Source of the DNA: Bradyrhizobium sp. sBnM-33
Lineage (GTDB): Bacteria; Pseudomonadota; Alphaproteobacteria; Rhizobiales; Xanthobacteraceae
Direction of reading: 5' to 3'
Assembly (NCBI RefSeq): GCF_032917945.1
Contig: NZ_CP136624.1
Span: 8,665,001 to 8,729,000 of the forward strand
Length of the DNA stretch: 64,000 nucleotides
Both the position numbers and the translations under genes were made by a program. The notes beneath the pieces were generated by a model. That model ran no database searches. It was not told the origin of the DNA and was given only the letters and a program-made list of their open reading frames with translations. This document shows positions 55,721-64,000 of the stretch, one piece after another (positions within the stretch are counted from its first letter, which is position 1; each line of letters opens with the position of its first letter).

Positions 55721-56524
55721 TTGTCAGCCGACGACAGCCAGCACGGGGAAAATCGTTTCCGCAGCTCGCCGACAGGTCCTGTGGTCGCGCCGCCGCGCAT
55801 CCCAGCCGGTCGGACCCCGGCGCCGCCGCCCCAGCCATCGCGGCGCAGACGGCATTTTTGGACGGTGGCGATCTTCATCCTGTTGGTTGCTGGCATCTGC
55901 ATTCGCGCCTACCGAGACCTGTCGCAGCCGGACGCTTGGCACTACTGGAAGGATCAGTACGTCTCGCCAAGCCTGACGTCGCAGGTGATTGAGACGCTTT
56001 ATCTCGATGGTTCGAGCAAGGGCCGGCGTGCGCTGTTCGTCAGCGGGACCATCGGCCCTGCCGCCGCGAATTGGTTTCGCGGCAGATTGGAGCAGGCCAA
56101 TCTCGCGCCAGGCGACATCGTGCTGTTGGCCTCGCCCGGCGGCGATTTGAACCAGGCCGTGATCATGGGCGAGATCATCCGCTCGCGGGGGCTCGCGACC
56201 GCGGTCGGCAGCGCTGACGCTTCGGGCCGCATCAAGCCCGGTTACTGCGCCAGCGCCTGCGTGCTGGCCTATGCCGGAGGCAAGACCCGCTTCGGCGTAT
56301 TAGGCTCGGCATTGGGCGTTCACCGGTTTGTCACCACCAGGCCCGTGGACGACCCCGTCGCGGACACCCAGCGGATTGCTGGTGCTGTGCTGGGCTACAT
56401 GACCAAAATGGGGGTTTCGTCCTCGATCGTGGAAGCGATGTCCGAGACCCGGGATATTCGCTGGCTCAGCCCCAAGCAGGCCTTGGCGATGAACCTCGTC
56501 ACGGAGCCGCTCGGAAAGCCCTGA
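55721..56524 (+). CDS. Membrane-anchored ClpP/crotonase-fold protein
   Basis: 267 residues. A Pro/Arg-rich cytoplasmic start (about 1-45), one helix (HFWTVAIFILLVAGICIRAY), then a periplasmic domain resembling ClpP-class serine peptidases. DIVLLASPGGDLNQAVIMGE supplies the oxyanion-type loop, KPGYCASACVLAYAGG the serine position, and SALGVHRFVT the histidine. Such proteins are widespread in rhizobia without known substrates. It follows the PodJ-like gene by about 100 bases and may be cotranscribed. Confidence 0.75.
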   Translation: MSADDSQHGENRFRSSPTGPVVAPPRIPAGRTPAPPPQPSRRRRHFWTVAIFILLVAGICIRAYRDLSQPDAWHYWKDQYVSPSLTSQVIETLYLDGSSKGRRALFVSGTIGPAAANWFRGRLEQANLAPGDIVLLASPGGDLNQAVIMGEIIRSRGLATAVGSADASGRIKPGYCASACVLAYAGGKTRFGVLGSALGVHRFVTTRPVDDPVADTQRIAGAVLGYMTKMGVSSSIVEAMSETRDIRWLSPKQALAMNLVTEPLGKP

Positions 56525-56806
56525 GTCGGCCGAGTGCCGTGCCCCATGAACCGACCGGCTTTCCGGATTTTGTAACAGCGTTGCAACATCCCGAGGCACG
56601 CGCGCGTACGGCAAAAATTTGCCTTCCCGGGCATTTTTAGTCCCTCATCCTTCCGAATTCGGTTATGCAAAGGCGCGGGAACCGGCCCCTGCGCACGCAA
56701 AGGTGCATGCGCGAACCGGATTCCACTGCCGGCAAATACAAGAGAAACCATGCCCTGAGCGGCCCCTCGGCCGTCTCTTGCGGCAAAGCTACAAAAGCAG
56801 ACGCGC

Positions 56807-57733
56807 GTGCAGCTCTACCTCCCGATCGCCGACATTCCGGTCAATGTTTTCCTCATCCTGGCGATGGGCGCGGCGGTTGGGTTCGTCTCCGGCATGTTCG
56901 GGATCGGCGGCGGCTTCCTGATGACGCCGCTGTTGATCTTCGTCGGCATTGCTCCCGCGGTTGCGGTCGCTTCCGTCGCCAGCCACATCGCGGCCTCCTC
57001 GTTCTCCGGCGCGATATCCTACTGGCGGCGCCGCGCCATCGATCCGCTCTTGGCGGTCGTGCTGTTGACTGGCGGCAGTTTGGGCACGGCGCTGGGCGTG
57101 TGGACCTTCACCCTGCTGCGCTCGCTCGGTCAGCTCGATCTCATGATCGCGACGTCCTACGTGATCCTGCTGACCACCGTGGGCGCCCTGATGTTCTGGG
57201 AAGGCCTGCGGGCGCTCTTGCGGGCCCGCCGCGGCGGTCCGATCACCACGCGCCGCCCGGGCAGCCATGTCTGGATTCATGGCCTGCCGTTGAAGATGCG
57301 CTTCAAGCGCTCGAAAATCTATCTGTCCGTCATTCCGGTCGTCGTGATCGGTTTGGCCATCGGCTTCATCGGCGCCGTGATGGGGATCGGCGGCGGCTTC
57401 ATCCTGGTGCCGCTGTTGATCTATGTGCTGCGGGTGCCGACCTCGACCGTGATCGGCACCTCGATGGTGCTCACCCTGGTCACGATGGTGTTCGCCACCA
57501 TGCTGCATGCCGTGACCAATCATCTGGTCGATGCGGTGCTGGCGCTGATCCTGATGGTCGGCGGCGTCACCGGCGCCCAGTTCGGCGCCCGCGCCGGGCA
57601 GAAAATCCGCGGCGAACATTTGCGGCTGCTGCTCGGGTTATTGGTTCTTGCCGTGGGCATTCGTTTCGCCGTCGAGCTGGTGATCCGGCCCGAGGATCTC
57701 TTCACCGTGCGGGAAACAGGAGTGACGGGATGA
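56807..57733 (+). CDS. TauE/SafE family sulfite exporter-like permease
   Basis: A 308-residue inner-membrane protein built from two repeats: GMFGIGGGFLMTPLLIFVGI and AVMGIGGGFILVPLLIYVLR. This doubled glycine motif is diagnostic of TauE/SafE, anion or organosulfur carriers. A basic loop (RARRGGPITTRRPGSHVWI) divides the halves. Its stop overlaps the next start by four bases. The next gene is a TIGR02186 protein, a recurrent partner. Confidence 0.92.
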   Translation: MQLYLPIADIPVNVFLILAMGAAVGFVSGMFGIGGGFLMTPLLIFVGIAPAVAVASVASHIAASSFSGAISYWRRRAIDPLLAVVLLTGGSLGTALGVWTFTLLRSLGQLDLMIATSYVILLTTVGALMFWEGLRALLRARRGGPITTRRPGSHVWIHGLPLKMRFKRSKIYLSVIPVVVIGLAIGFIGAVMGIGGGFILVPLLIYVLRVPTSTVIGTSMVLTLVTMVFATMLHAVTNHLVDAVLALILMVGGVTGAQFGARAGQKIRGEHLRLLLGLLVLAVGIRFAVELVIRPEDLFTVRETGVTG

Positions 57734-58512
57734 CCGCACGCCTCGCCCGCACGCTCGGATGGCTGGCGCTGGGCGCGGTGCTCGCGGCGTCGCCGGTTCG
57801 GGCCGAACGGCTGATCGTTTCGGTGTCCAACCACCGCGTTACCGTGACGCCCAACTATTCCGGCGAGGAGCTCGTGCTGTTCGGCTCGGTGGAGAAGGAC
57901 GCAAACACGCCGACCAACCGCACTTATGATCTCGTGGTAACGGTGGCCGGCCCGCGCGCCGACATGGTGACGCGCCGCAAGGAGCGCCGGTTCGGGATCT
58001 GGATCAACACCGACTCCCGGCAGTTCCTCAAAGTGCCGACCTACCTGGCGCTATTTTCCAACCGCCCGTTCGACGCCATCGCCGCGCCCGAGGTGCAGCG
58101 GCGGCAGCAGCTCGGGCTGAACAACGTGCTGCTCACCCAGCGCGTCGGGCCTGACTACGCCGACGTCGTGCCGGACGATGCGTTCCGCAGTGCCTTCGTG
58201 CGGCTGCGCAAGCAGCACGGCCTCTATCGCGAGGAGACCTCGGCGGTGACGTTCCTGACGCCGACGCTGTTCCGCACCGGCATCCCGCTGCCTGCGGAAG
58301 TGCCGATCGGACTCTATAATGTCGAGATCAAACTGTTCGCCGAAGGCGCGCTGGTGGCCAAGACGGATACTGCGTTCGAAATCGTGAAAGTCGGCTTTGA
58401 GCAGTTCGTCGCGACTACCGCGCGCCAGAACGGGTTTGTCTATGGACTCGTCACTGCGTTCATGGCGCTGATGACGGGATGGATGGCCTCGATCGTGTTC
58501 CGGAAGGATTGA
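57730..58512 (+). CDS. TIGR02186 family periplasmic protein
   Basis: 260 residues with a signal peptide (LGWLALGAVLAASPVRAERL), a periplasmic domain, and a C-terminal helix (FVYGLVTAFMALMTGWMASI). The start of the mature part (LIVSVSNHRVTVTPNYSGEE) and the segment VEKDANTPTNRTYDLVVTVA fit the TIGR02186 family, found beside TauE-type permeases. It is coupled to the permease by an ATGA overlap, suggesting an accessory subunit. Function unproven. Confidence 0.88.
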   Translation: MTARLARTLGWLALGAVLAASPVRAERLIVSVSNHRVTVTPNYSGEELVLFGSVEKDANTPTNRTYDLVVTVAGPRADMVTRRKERRFGIWINTDSRQFLKVPTYLALFSNRPFDAIAAPEVQRRQQLGLNNVLLTQRVGPDYADVVPDDAFRSAFVRLRKQHGLYREETSAVTFLTPTLFRTGIPLPAEVPIGLYNVEIKLFAEGALVAKTDTAFEIVKVGFEQFVATTARQNGFVYGLVTAFMALMTGWMASIVFRKD

Positions 58513-58551
58513 CGCGGGCGTCGGCGCCATCCGCCTCGGCCTCGGCAACCC

Positions 58552-59904
58552 TCAGCCCGGACGGAAAACCGGCAACGCGATACTCACACTTGTGCCGCCA
58601 CCCGCCGCCTCGGTGACTTCGATCGAGCCGCCATGGGCTTCGACCAGGCTGCGGACGACTGCGAGGCCGAGCCCCGCACCGCCGGTGGCGCGATTGCGCG
58701 AGGTCTCGAGGCGGTTGAACGGCTCCAGCATAGCGCGGCGCTGATCTGCGGGAATCCCGGGACCTTCGTCATCGACGATAACGAGGATGGTATCACCTTC
58801 GAGCCGGGTCCGAACATGTGCAACTCGACCGTATTTCACGGCGTTGTCGATCACGTTCGCGACGATGCGCCGCAGCGCCAACTGATCGCCGAGCACGAAA
58901 ACGCCCTTGCTCGCTTCGTCAACCGCCACATCGACAGCATTGCCTTGGGCGCGCCGGTCGTCGACCTCGGCACCCACGAACGCCGAAAAGTCCACCATCT
59001 CCTGCGATAGCTGCCCGGCCCCCACGCGGCTCGACAACAGGGCATCGTCGAGCAAGCTGATCATGTCATCGATGTCGGCAATGGCTTTCTGCTGCTCGGC
59101 CGGATCGGGAATCTTTTCGACGCGAAGGCGCAGCCGCGTCGCAAAGGTTCGCACATCGTGCGCGATGCCGCCGACCAATGTCATGCGAGCGCGCAGCATC
59201 TCGTTCAGCCGTGCTTGCAGGCGATTGAATGCGGCGATGAGGGCGCGGATTTCCGGCGCGCTGCGGCGCGCGTCGGGAAGCGGCGGCGGATCGGCGGCGA
59301 GATCCACGCGATCCACGGCGGCGGCGAGCCGGGCGAGCGGCCTCGTCTCGCGCTGCATGACCAGTAGTGCCAGCAGGGCAACGATAGTTCCGAACAACCC
59401 CGCCCCGAAGCCGAGCGGCAGGCCGAGCCGGGTGACCGGCAGCCGGGTCGATGCGTCGATCACCAGCGTTTCTCCGGTGCGAAGTGCTACCCGAAGCTCG
59501 ATTGCGTTGGCCATGAATTTGGTCAGTCGCGGAAACCGGCCGCGGGACGCGGCGGAGGACGCAGCAACCGTGACCTCGCGGCCGGAAAGTGCAGCCGCAT
59601 ACATCTCGCGAAGCTCGGGTCGAAGATCATTCGAAACCGGCTGCCCGGCTGCCGCAGCGGCAGGCTCGATCCGCACGGCGAATTGTGGTGACGATATCGC
59701 GCCGAGAACCTGCACCCGCGCCGCGGGATCAGACCGCTCGATCAAATCGGCGATGGCCGCGATCCGGCCGGGTGAGGGTCGCGCAAATTCATTTTCGCGG
59801 ATCGAGGTGAAATAAAAGACAGCAATGATAGCGATACTGACCGCCGAGAATCCAACGATTGCGATCAGCGCAAGCCGCGTCGCCAGCGTGAAGCGCAACA
59901 TCAC
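58552..59904 (-). CDS. EnvZ-type sensor histidine kinase
   Basis: 450 residues: helix one at about 10-33, a periplasmic domain to about 160, helix two (GFGAGLFGTIVALLALLVMQ), then HAMP. The phospho-acceptor His249 is in LVGGIAHDVRTFATRLR. The ATPase domain has NVIDNAVKYGR, VDDEGPGIPADQ and GGAGLGLAVVRSLVEAHGGS. The start overlaps the stop of the response regulator gene by four bases. Confidence 0.93.
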   Translation of the reverse strand: MMLRFTLATRLALIAIVGFSAVSIAIIAVFYFTSIRENEFARPSPGRIAAIADLIERSDPAARVQVLGAISSPQFAVRIEPAAAAAGQPVSNDLRPELREMYAAALSGREVTVAASSAASRGRFPRLTKFMANAIELRVALRTGETLVIDASTRLPVTRLGLPLGFGAGLFGTIVALLALLVMQRETRPLARLAAAVDRVDLAADPPPLPDARRSAPEIRALIAAFNRLQARLNEMLRARMTLVGGIAHDVRTFATRLRLRVEKIPDPAEQQKAIADIDDMISLLDDALLSSRVGAGQLSQEMVDFSAFVGAEVDDRRAQGNAVDVAVDEASKGVFVLGDQLALRRIVANVIDNAVKYGRVAHVRTRLEGDTILVIVDDEGPGIPADQRRAMLEPFNRLETSRNRATGGAGLGLAVVRSLVEAHGGSIEVTEAAGGGTSVSIALPVFRPG

Positions 59905-60623
59905 GACACCTGCTTCACGGCGGCCGTAAACAGATAGCCGCCGTTGCGCACCGTGGTGATAAGGTTGGACCCGGGAGACGCGGCGTCGAGTTTCTTGCGC
60001 AGCCGCGAGATCAGCATGTCGACGGTGCGGTCGAACGGCTCCGGCGAACGCCCGCGCGTCCAGTCCAGGATCTGATCGCGCGTCAGCACGTGACGCGGTC
60101 GCAGCACGAAGCAGCCGAGCAAGTCGAATTCGGCGCTGGTAAGCTGCAGCGCTTCGGACGCGGAATCGCCGCGCTGCAGGCTGCGCGCATCCAGATCGAT
60201 CACGAACTGATCGAAGGCATAGCGCCGGACCAGCGGCTTTGCCGGTGCCGCCCTGGCACGGCGCAGGATCGCACGCACTCTGGCCAGCAATTCGCGGGTT
60301 CCGAACGGCTTGGTCAGGTAATCGTCGGCGCCCATCTCCAGCCCGACCACACGGTCGACTTCGTCGCTTTTCGCGGTCAGCATCAGGATCGGGAAATCCT
60401 CGTGGGCGCGTAGCCGCCGGCAGATCGACAGCCCGTCCTCACCGGGCAGCATCAAATCCAGCACCAGTAGATCGGGGCGCTGCCGCTGCAGCACTGTATC
60501 CATCGCCTTGCCGCTATCCGCGCACGCGACCTCGAACCCCTCCCGCTGCAGGAAATCGGCGATCATCCGGCTGATCTCCGGGTCGTCTTCCACAATCAGA
60601 ATCAGCGGCGGAGGTGCGGTCAT
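59901..60623 (-). CDS. OmpR-family response regulator
   Basis: 240 residues. The receiver has the acid pair in LIVEDDPEISRM, Asp56 in DLLVLDLMLPGEDG, and the lysine in DDYLTKPFGTREL. The C-terminal winged helix has LTSAEFDLLGCFVLRPRHVL and FDRTVDMLISRLRKKLD. ATG at 60623 is chosen for the usual short N-terminus. Tandem TGTTACAC sites upstream may be its targets. Confidence 0.94.
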   Translation of the reverse strand: MTAPPPLILIVEDDPEISRMIADFLQREGFEVACADSGKAMDTVLQRQRPDLLVLDLMLPGEDGLSICRRLRAHEDFPILMLTAKSDEVDRVVGLEMGADDYLTKPFGTRELLARVRAILRRARAAPAKPLVRRYAFDQFVIDLDARSLQRGDSASEALQLTSAEFDLLGCFVLRPRHVLTRDQILDWTRGRSPEPFDRTVDMLISRLRKKLDAASPGSNLITTVRNGGYLFTAAVKQVS

Positions 60624-60670
60624 CGCCGCATTCTGAACCACGCCGCGCACCGCGCAAGACCGCCGGCGAC

Positions 60671-60690
60671 GTTGTTACACACTGTTACAC
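60671..60690. promoter_or_regulatory. Tandem 10-bp half-sites, probable OmpR-type operator
   Basis: TGTTACACAC and TGTTACACGC follow each other directly, giving TGTTACAC twice with a period of 10 bases. This is the spacing used by OmpR/PhoB-type dimers. They lie 48 bases upstream of the response regulator start and about 120 before the divergent small secreted gene. A further TTTACACA is at 60787. Confidence 0.6.
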
Positions 60691-60811
60691 GCGATCGACA
60701 AAACGATACGAACCGTTTCTCCGCGGCAATATCGCGCTGACAAAGCGGGCGCAGTCTCCACCGTACGGCCATCGCACCGGTAGCCGTTTACACATCGAGG
60801 AGACCGCGACC

Positions 60812-61036
60812 ATGAAGAAGTTCGTCCTGCTGTCGGCGCTGGCCGGCACCCTTTCGCTCACCGCCATTGCCGAAGCCAGCGCCTGGACGCGATCGGCTTC
60901 CTCCAACGGGCCGCGCGGAACATCGAGCCTGTATGTGTCCGGCGGCTGCGCCAATGGCACCTGCTCGCGTACCGCCACGCGCACCGGGCCTGCCGGAAAC
61001 ACCTACACCCGCCAGGGCACGGTCTCCCGCTACTGA
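60812..61036 (+). CDS. Small secreted protein (74 aa)
   Basis: Signal peptide MKKFVLLSALAGTLSLTAIA (cleavage near EASA) and a 50-residue mature part rich in Ser, Thr and Gly, with two cysteines in GGCANGTCSRTATR. GAGGAG lies nine bases before the ATG. It is divergent from the OmpR-type regulator and so may be regulated by it. Function unknown. Confidence 0.72.
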   Translation: MKKFVLLSALAGTLSLTAIAEASAWTRSASSNGPRGTSSLYVSGGCANGTCSRTATRTGPAGNTYTRQGTVSRY

Positions 61037-61116
61037 CCGCAAAGGCGATCGCTCAAGGCCGAAGCGCCCTGAGCGATCGCCTCTCCATCCCCGCAACCCA
61101 TCTTCAGGAGATCACG

Positions 61117-61431
61117 ATGCCCAAGTTTCCCTTATCTTCGATACCGCTTCGCGCGCTGGCCGGCTTGTTTGTTGTATCGGCCGCGGTCGCGGGAGCTGCC
61201 GCAGCGCAGGCGCAGGTATCGCCGCAGATGCGCAGCGAAGCGACGGCGCTGATGCGGGTCTGCCGTGCCGACTATGACCGCCTATGCGGCGGCGTGCAGC
61301 CCGGCGGCGGGCGCATTCTGGCCTGCCTCCAGAGCCACACGAACGCACTCAGCGCCGCCTGCGCACAAGCCATGCCACGCGCCCAGTCGCTCAAGGACGG
61401 CGCGGTCGCGGCTGGCGTGATGCCTAAATAG
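61117..61431 (+). CDS. Secreted cysteine-rich repeat protein
   Basis: 104 residues with a signal peptide (LRALAGLFVVSAAVAGAAAA, cleavage near AQAQ). One unit like the cysteine-rich GLG1 repeat follows: MRVCRADYDRLCGGVQPGGG, then RILACLQSH and LSAACAQAM, four cysteines in all. Small exported proteins with this repeat are common in Bradyrhizobium. It is followed after 12 bases by the broken sterol desaturase gene, so they were probably one transcript. Confidence 0.8.
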   Translation: MPKFPLSSIPLRALAGLFVVSAAVAGAAAAQAQVSPQMRSEATALMRVCRADYDRLCGGVQPGGGRILACLQSHTNALSAACAQAMPRAQSLKDGAVAAGVMPK

Positions 61432-61443
61432 CAGGAGTGACGC

Positions 61444-62262
61444 ATGGACCTTGCATCATTCCTCAGCCCCTCCGCCCGCGCCATGATCCTGGTTACCGCA
61501 CTCGGTTTCATGGCGCTGGAGTATGGTCTCGCCCGCCTCACGCATCGAGAGACGCATGACTGGCGGGAGAGCGCCGCGACGCTGGGCGTTGCGGTGGTGC
61601 AGACCCTCGTGCGCGTGATCGAGGCCGGCATCGTCGCGATCCCGTTCGTATTCGTCTATGAGCATCGGCTTTTCGAATTCTCGGCGACGAGCGTGCCGGC
61701 CCTGCTCGGATTATTTTTAGGCATGGAGTTTTTCTATTACTGGCAACACCGCGCCTCGCATCGAATCCGCTGGATGTGGGCAACCCATCGCGTCCACCAT
61801 TCGGCGACCAGATTCAACCCTGACGGCTGCGATCCGGCTCGGCTGGACCGGCAACATTTCCGGCAATTTCCTGTTCTTCCTGCCATTGGCCTGGATCGGT
61901 TTTAATCCGTTCGCGGTAATCGCGATGCTCGGCATCAACCTGATGTATCAATTCTTCATTCACACCGAGCTTGCGCCGCGGCTGGGTCCGCTCGAGCTGG
62001 TACTGAATACGCCGGCGCATCATCGCGTGCATCACGCGTCAAACGAGCCCTGCCTCGACAAGAATTTCGGTGGCATGCTGATCATATTCGATCGCCTGTT
62101 CGGCACGTTTGCGGAGGCGCCGGCACAGGAAAGGTCGGCGGCAAGCCGTCTTTCAATCCGGTGCGGATCGCGCTCGGCGAGTGGAGCGCGATGTTCCACG
62201 ATGTCCGGAAGGCGGCAACCGTGCGAGCAAAGTTTAGGGCGATGTTCGGACCGCCGGGATGA
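61444..62262 (+). pseudogene. Frameshifted sterol desaturase family gene
   Basis: A di-iron membrane hydroxylase of the fatty acid hydroxylase superfamily, broken by two shifts. The first part runs to FYYWQHRASHRIRWMWATHR and VHHSATRFN. An extra C in the CCC run at 61818-61820 moves the frame. The next frame continues LTAAIRLGWTGNISGNFLFF to TPAHHRVHHASN and FDRLFGTFAEAP. Near 62120-62135 the frame returns, with a few residues missing, to GGKPSFNPVRIALGEWSAMF and ends at 62262. All histidine boxes remain. Sequencing error is possible but would need two faults. Confidence 0.75.
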
Positions 62263-62270
62263 AACCTTGC

Positions 62271-63626
62271 TTACTTTCCGACAAAAAATCCGATCCCCAT
62301 CGCGACGACGCTGAGCAGCATCGCCGCGGTGGACAGCCAGCCCAGCCAATAGAGCGGGCCCTTGATGACATAGCGGTCCATCACGTCCTCGCGGCGCGCC
62401 ATCAACATCAGCAGCACCATCACCGGCACGGCAAGCACGCCGTTGATGACCGCGCTCCAGTACAGCGCCGAGATCGGGTTGATCGGCGTGAAGTTCAACG
62501 CGATGCCTATGCCAGCCGAAAGCGCCAGCACCGCGTAGAAAGCGGCGGCGGCCTTGGGCTTGCGCGCGAGCCCGACCGGCCATCGCCGTCCCTCTCCGAC
62601 GGCATAGGCCGCGGCGCCGGCGAGCACTGGAACGGCCAGCAATCCGGTGCCGACGACGCCGAGCGCAAAAATCATTTCAGCAAACGCGCCGGCAATCGGA
62701 CGCAGGGCTTCGGCCGCGTCCGCTGAGCTCTGGATATCCGTCTTTCCGGCCGCATGCAGCGCCGCCGCGGCGGTGACGATGATCGACAGCGCAATCAAAT
62801 TGGAGAACGCCATCCCGATGATGGTGTCGGCGCGAATGCGGTTGAATTCCTTCTGCGCGCCGTGATGCTTTTCGATCAGCGGCCGCTTCGTGTTGTCGAC
62901 GCGCTGGTCCTCGGCTTCCTGCGAGGCCTGCCAGAAGAACAGATAGGGCGAGATCGTGGTGCCGAGGATGGCGACGATAGTGGTGACGTAATCGACGCTC
63001 CAGGTCGGGCGCGGAACGAGAATGCCGGCAAGCGCGTCGCCCCACGAAACCTTGGCAAAGGCGAGCGCGGCAACGTAGGCGAACAGGCTGAGCGTCAGCC
63101 ATTTCAGCACCGACACGTAGCGTTTGTAATCGAGGAAGATCTGCGCCGCGACCGAGGTCACGCCGAACAGCAGCACATACACGATGCTGTGGCCGCCGAT
63201 CAGCAACTTGGTCGCATCCGCCATGGCGCCAAGATCGGCGCCGATGTTGATGGTGTTGGCGATGAATAGCATCGCCACCACCACATTGAGCAACCATGGC
63301 GAATAATGCCGGCACACATTGCCCGCTATGCCATGCCCGGTGACGCGGCCGACGCGTGCGGAGATTTCCTGGATCGCCGCCATCAGCGGAAATGTCAGCA
63401 GCATAATCCAGCCGATGCCGTAGCCGAGCTGCGCGCCGGCCGCACTGTAGGTGCCGATCCCCGACGGATCGTCGTCGGACGCGCCGGTGATCAGGCCAGG
63501 CCCAAGCGCCGTCAACGCCTTGCGGAAGCGAAACGGCCGGGCGGCCTCGGCCTCTGCATCCGGATTCGCATGGCCGGAATTCGTACGCTTCGGATGCTTC
63601 TTGTTCGACCGGGTACGATTTGCCAT
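62271..63626 (-). CDS. Nramp-related divalent metal transporter
   Basis: A 451-residue inner-membrane carrier with about 11 helices. The start MANRTRSNKKHPK follows from family likeness; upstream reading is not coding. The first helix has GPGLITGASDDDPSGIGTYS, with DPSG (53-56) in place of the canonical DPGN. The sixth helix reads ILGTTISPYLFFWQASQ in place of the MPH motif. It thus belongs to a divergent Nramp branch whose metal preference (Mn, Mg or other) is uncertain. It is convergent with the desaturase remnant. Confidence 0.87.
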   Translation of the reverse strand: MANRTRSNKKHPKRTNSGHANPDAEAEAARPFRFRKALTALGPGLITGASDDDPSGIGTYSAAGAQLGYGIGWIMLLTFPLMAAIQEISARVGRVTGHGIAGNVCRHYSPWLLNVVVAMLFIANTINIGADLGAMADATKLLIGGHSIVYVLLFGVTSVAAQIFLDYKRYVSVLKWLTLSLFAYVAALAFAKVSWGDALAGILVPRPTWSVDYVTTIVAILGTTISPYLFFWQASQEAEDQRVDNTKRPLIEKHHGAQKEFNRIRADTIIGMAFSNLIALSIIVTAAAALHAAGKTDIQSSADAAEALRPIAGAFAEMIFALGVVGTGLLAVPVLAGAAAYAVGEGRRWPVGLARKPKAAAAFYAVLALSAGIGIALNFTPINPISALYWSAVINGVLAVPVMVLLMLMARREDVMDRYVIKGPLYWLGWLSTAAMLLSVVAMGIGFFVGK

Positions 63627-63715
63627 GCCAGCGATCCGCCGGAGCAACAACGAAGCTGACCCGAGCAAGTTCCAGGCAAAGAACTTGCTCGGGCGCGCCG
63701 GATAGGTTGCAGGCG

Positions 63716-64000
63716 TCACACGGCGTGCAATGGCTCGATGAGTGTGGCCACACCCGGCTCTAGAATCCGCAATCGCGGCCCAAAACCCAGCGTGTCGAAA
63801 GTAGCTCGCAGATCGGCCGCACTCTGACGGAAATGCTTCCACCCTTCCGTATGCACGGGGACGATCACCGCATCCGGGAATGCGCGCGCGGTCTCGATCG
63901 TATCGTTGGTGTCCATCGTGATGTGGAAGGGGCCGCGGGTTTGCGCCGCGCCCGCGAACGGCAGCACCACACCGGCCTTGAACCGCTTCGCCACTTCCGC
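63716..64000 (-). CDS. Metallo-beta-lactamase-fold hydrolase, C-terminal part
   Basis: The frame runs off the window end, so only about 94 C-terminal residues are seen. FHITMDTNDTIETARAFPDA, then VIVPVHTEGWKHFRQSAADL, resembles the end of UlaG-type MBL-fold hydrolases, with the late metal-binding histidine in PVHTEGW. The function is not assignable from the fragment. Confidence 0.65.
   Translation of the reverse strand, partial: AEVAKRFKAGVVLPFAGAAQTRGPFHITMDTNDTIETARAFPDAVIVPVHTEGWKHFRQSAADLRATFDTLGFGPRLRILEPGVATLIEPLHAV

Noticed and set aside
56665..57729. Long upstream extension of the TIGR02186 frame
   Set aside because: It overlaps the TauE-type permease out of frame. The real start at 57730 has a signal peptide and an ATGA overlap.

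Overview
The window comes from a high-GC alphaproteobacterium, most probably Bradyrhizobium or a close relative in the Nitrobacteraceae. The grounds are an FO ATP synthase operon (I-a-c-b'-b) without the F1 genes, an aa3 oxidase operon with the small coxF gene between ctaB and ctaG, a plant-type glutamate-cysteine ligase, a PodJ-like SEL1 protein, and many copies of intergenic repeats that I associate with rhizobia. No rRNA, tRNA or CRISPR was seen. This placement rests on recognition, not on a search.

Layout. 1-4.6 kb: the end of a Na+/solute symporter, small membrane proteins, a metabolite MFS transporter and a 54-aa membrane peptide. 4.7-6.5 kb: a YjbQ protein, a secreted coiled-coil protein and a DsbA-fold isomerase. 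6.7-9.3 kb: the FO operon, closed by a terminator shared with a secreted protein. 10.1-13.6 kb (minus strand): thrC, an M16 protease and a GNAT acetyltransferase. 13.7-15.1 kb: an IS110-family element of the IS1111 type, inserted in a REP repeat. 15.4-21.3 kb (minus): a LolC/E permease, a cupin, and the three subunits of a PaoABC-type molybdenum aldehyde oxidoreductase with a divergent LysR gene. 22.4-26.2 kb: small secreted proteins and a divergent NarL-type response regulator / NarX-type kinase pair. 26.2-33.0 kb (minus): the cytochrome oxidase operon ctaC-ctaD-ctaB-coxF-ctaG-ctaE, then DUF983-surf1.

33.5-36.2 kb: an ialB gene, then a compact DoxX/DsrE/TlpA-like operon with a divergent HxlR regulator; this block is bracketed by 30-bp imperfect direct repeats. 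36.2-40.2 kb: a GNAT, tldD-lepB, a YjbR protein and a nucleotidyltransferase. 40.3-41.7 kb: a second IS110-family element. 41.7-45.2 kb: a PAN-domain protein, gshA and a marR/gst pair sharing a clear palindromic operator. 45.3-52.1 kb: a fatty acid beta-oxidation run (fadJ-, fadA- and fadE-like), an NTF2-like protein and a PadR regulator with a perfect palindrome. 52.2-58.5 kb: a large PodJ-like protein, a ClpP-fold membrane protein, and a TauE/TIGR02186 pair. 58.5-64 kb: an OmpR/EnvZ-type pair with tandem half-sites, two small secreted proteins, a frameshifted sterol desaturase gene, an Nramp-related transporter and a partial metallo-hydrolase.

The strongest unexplained signals are two. (1) The non-coding 3' end of the first IS110-family element contains short segments matching both its REP target and its own end junction, as expected of a bridge RNA. 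(2) The HxlR/DoxX/DsrE/TlpA block is flanked by 30-bp direct repeats that give two unrelated proteins the same C-terminus.
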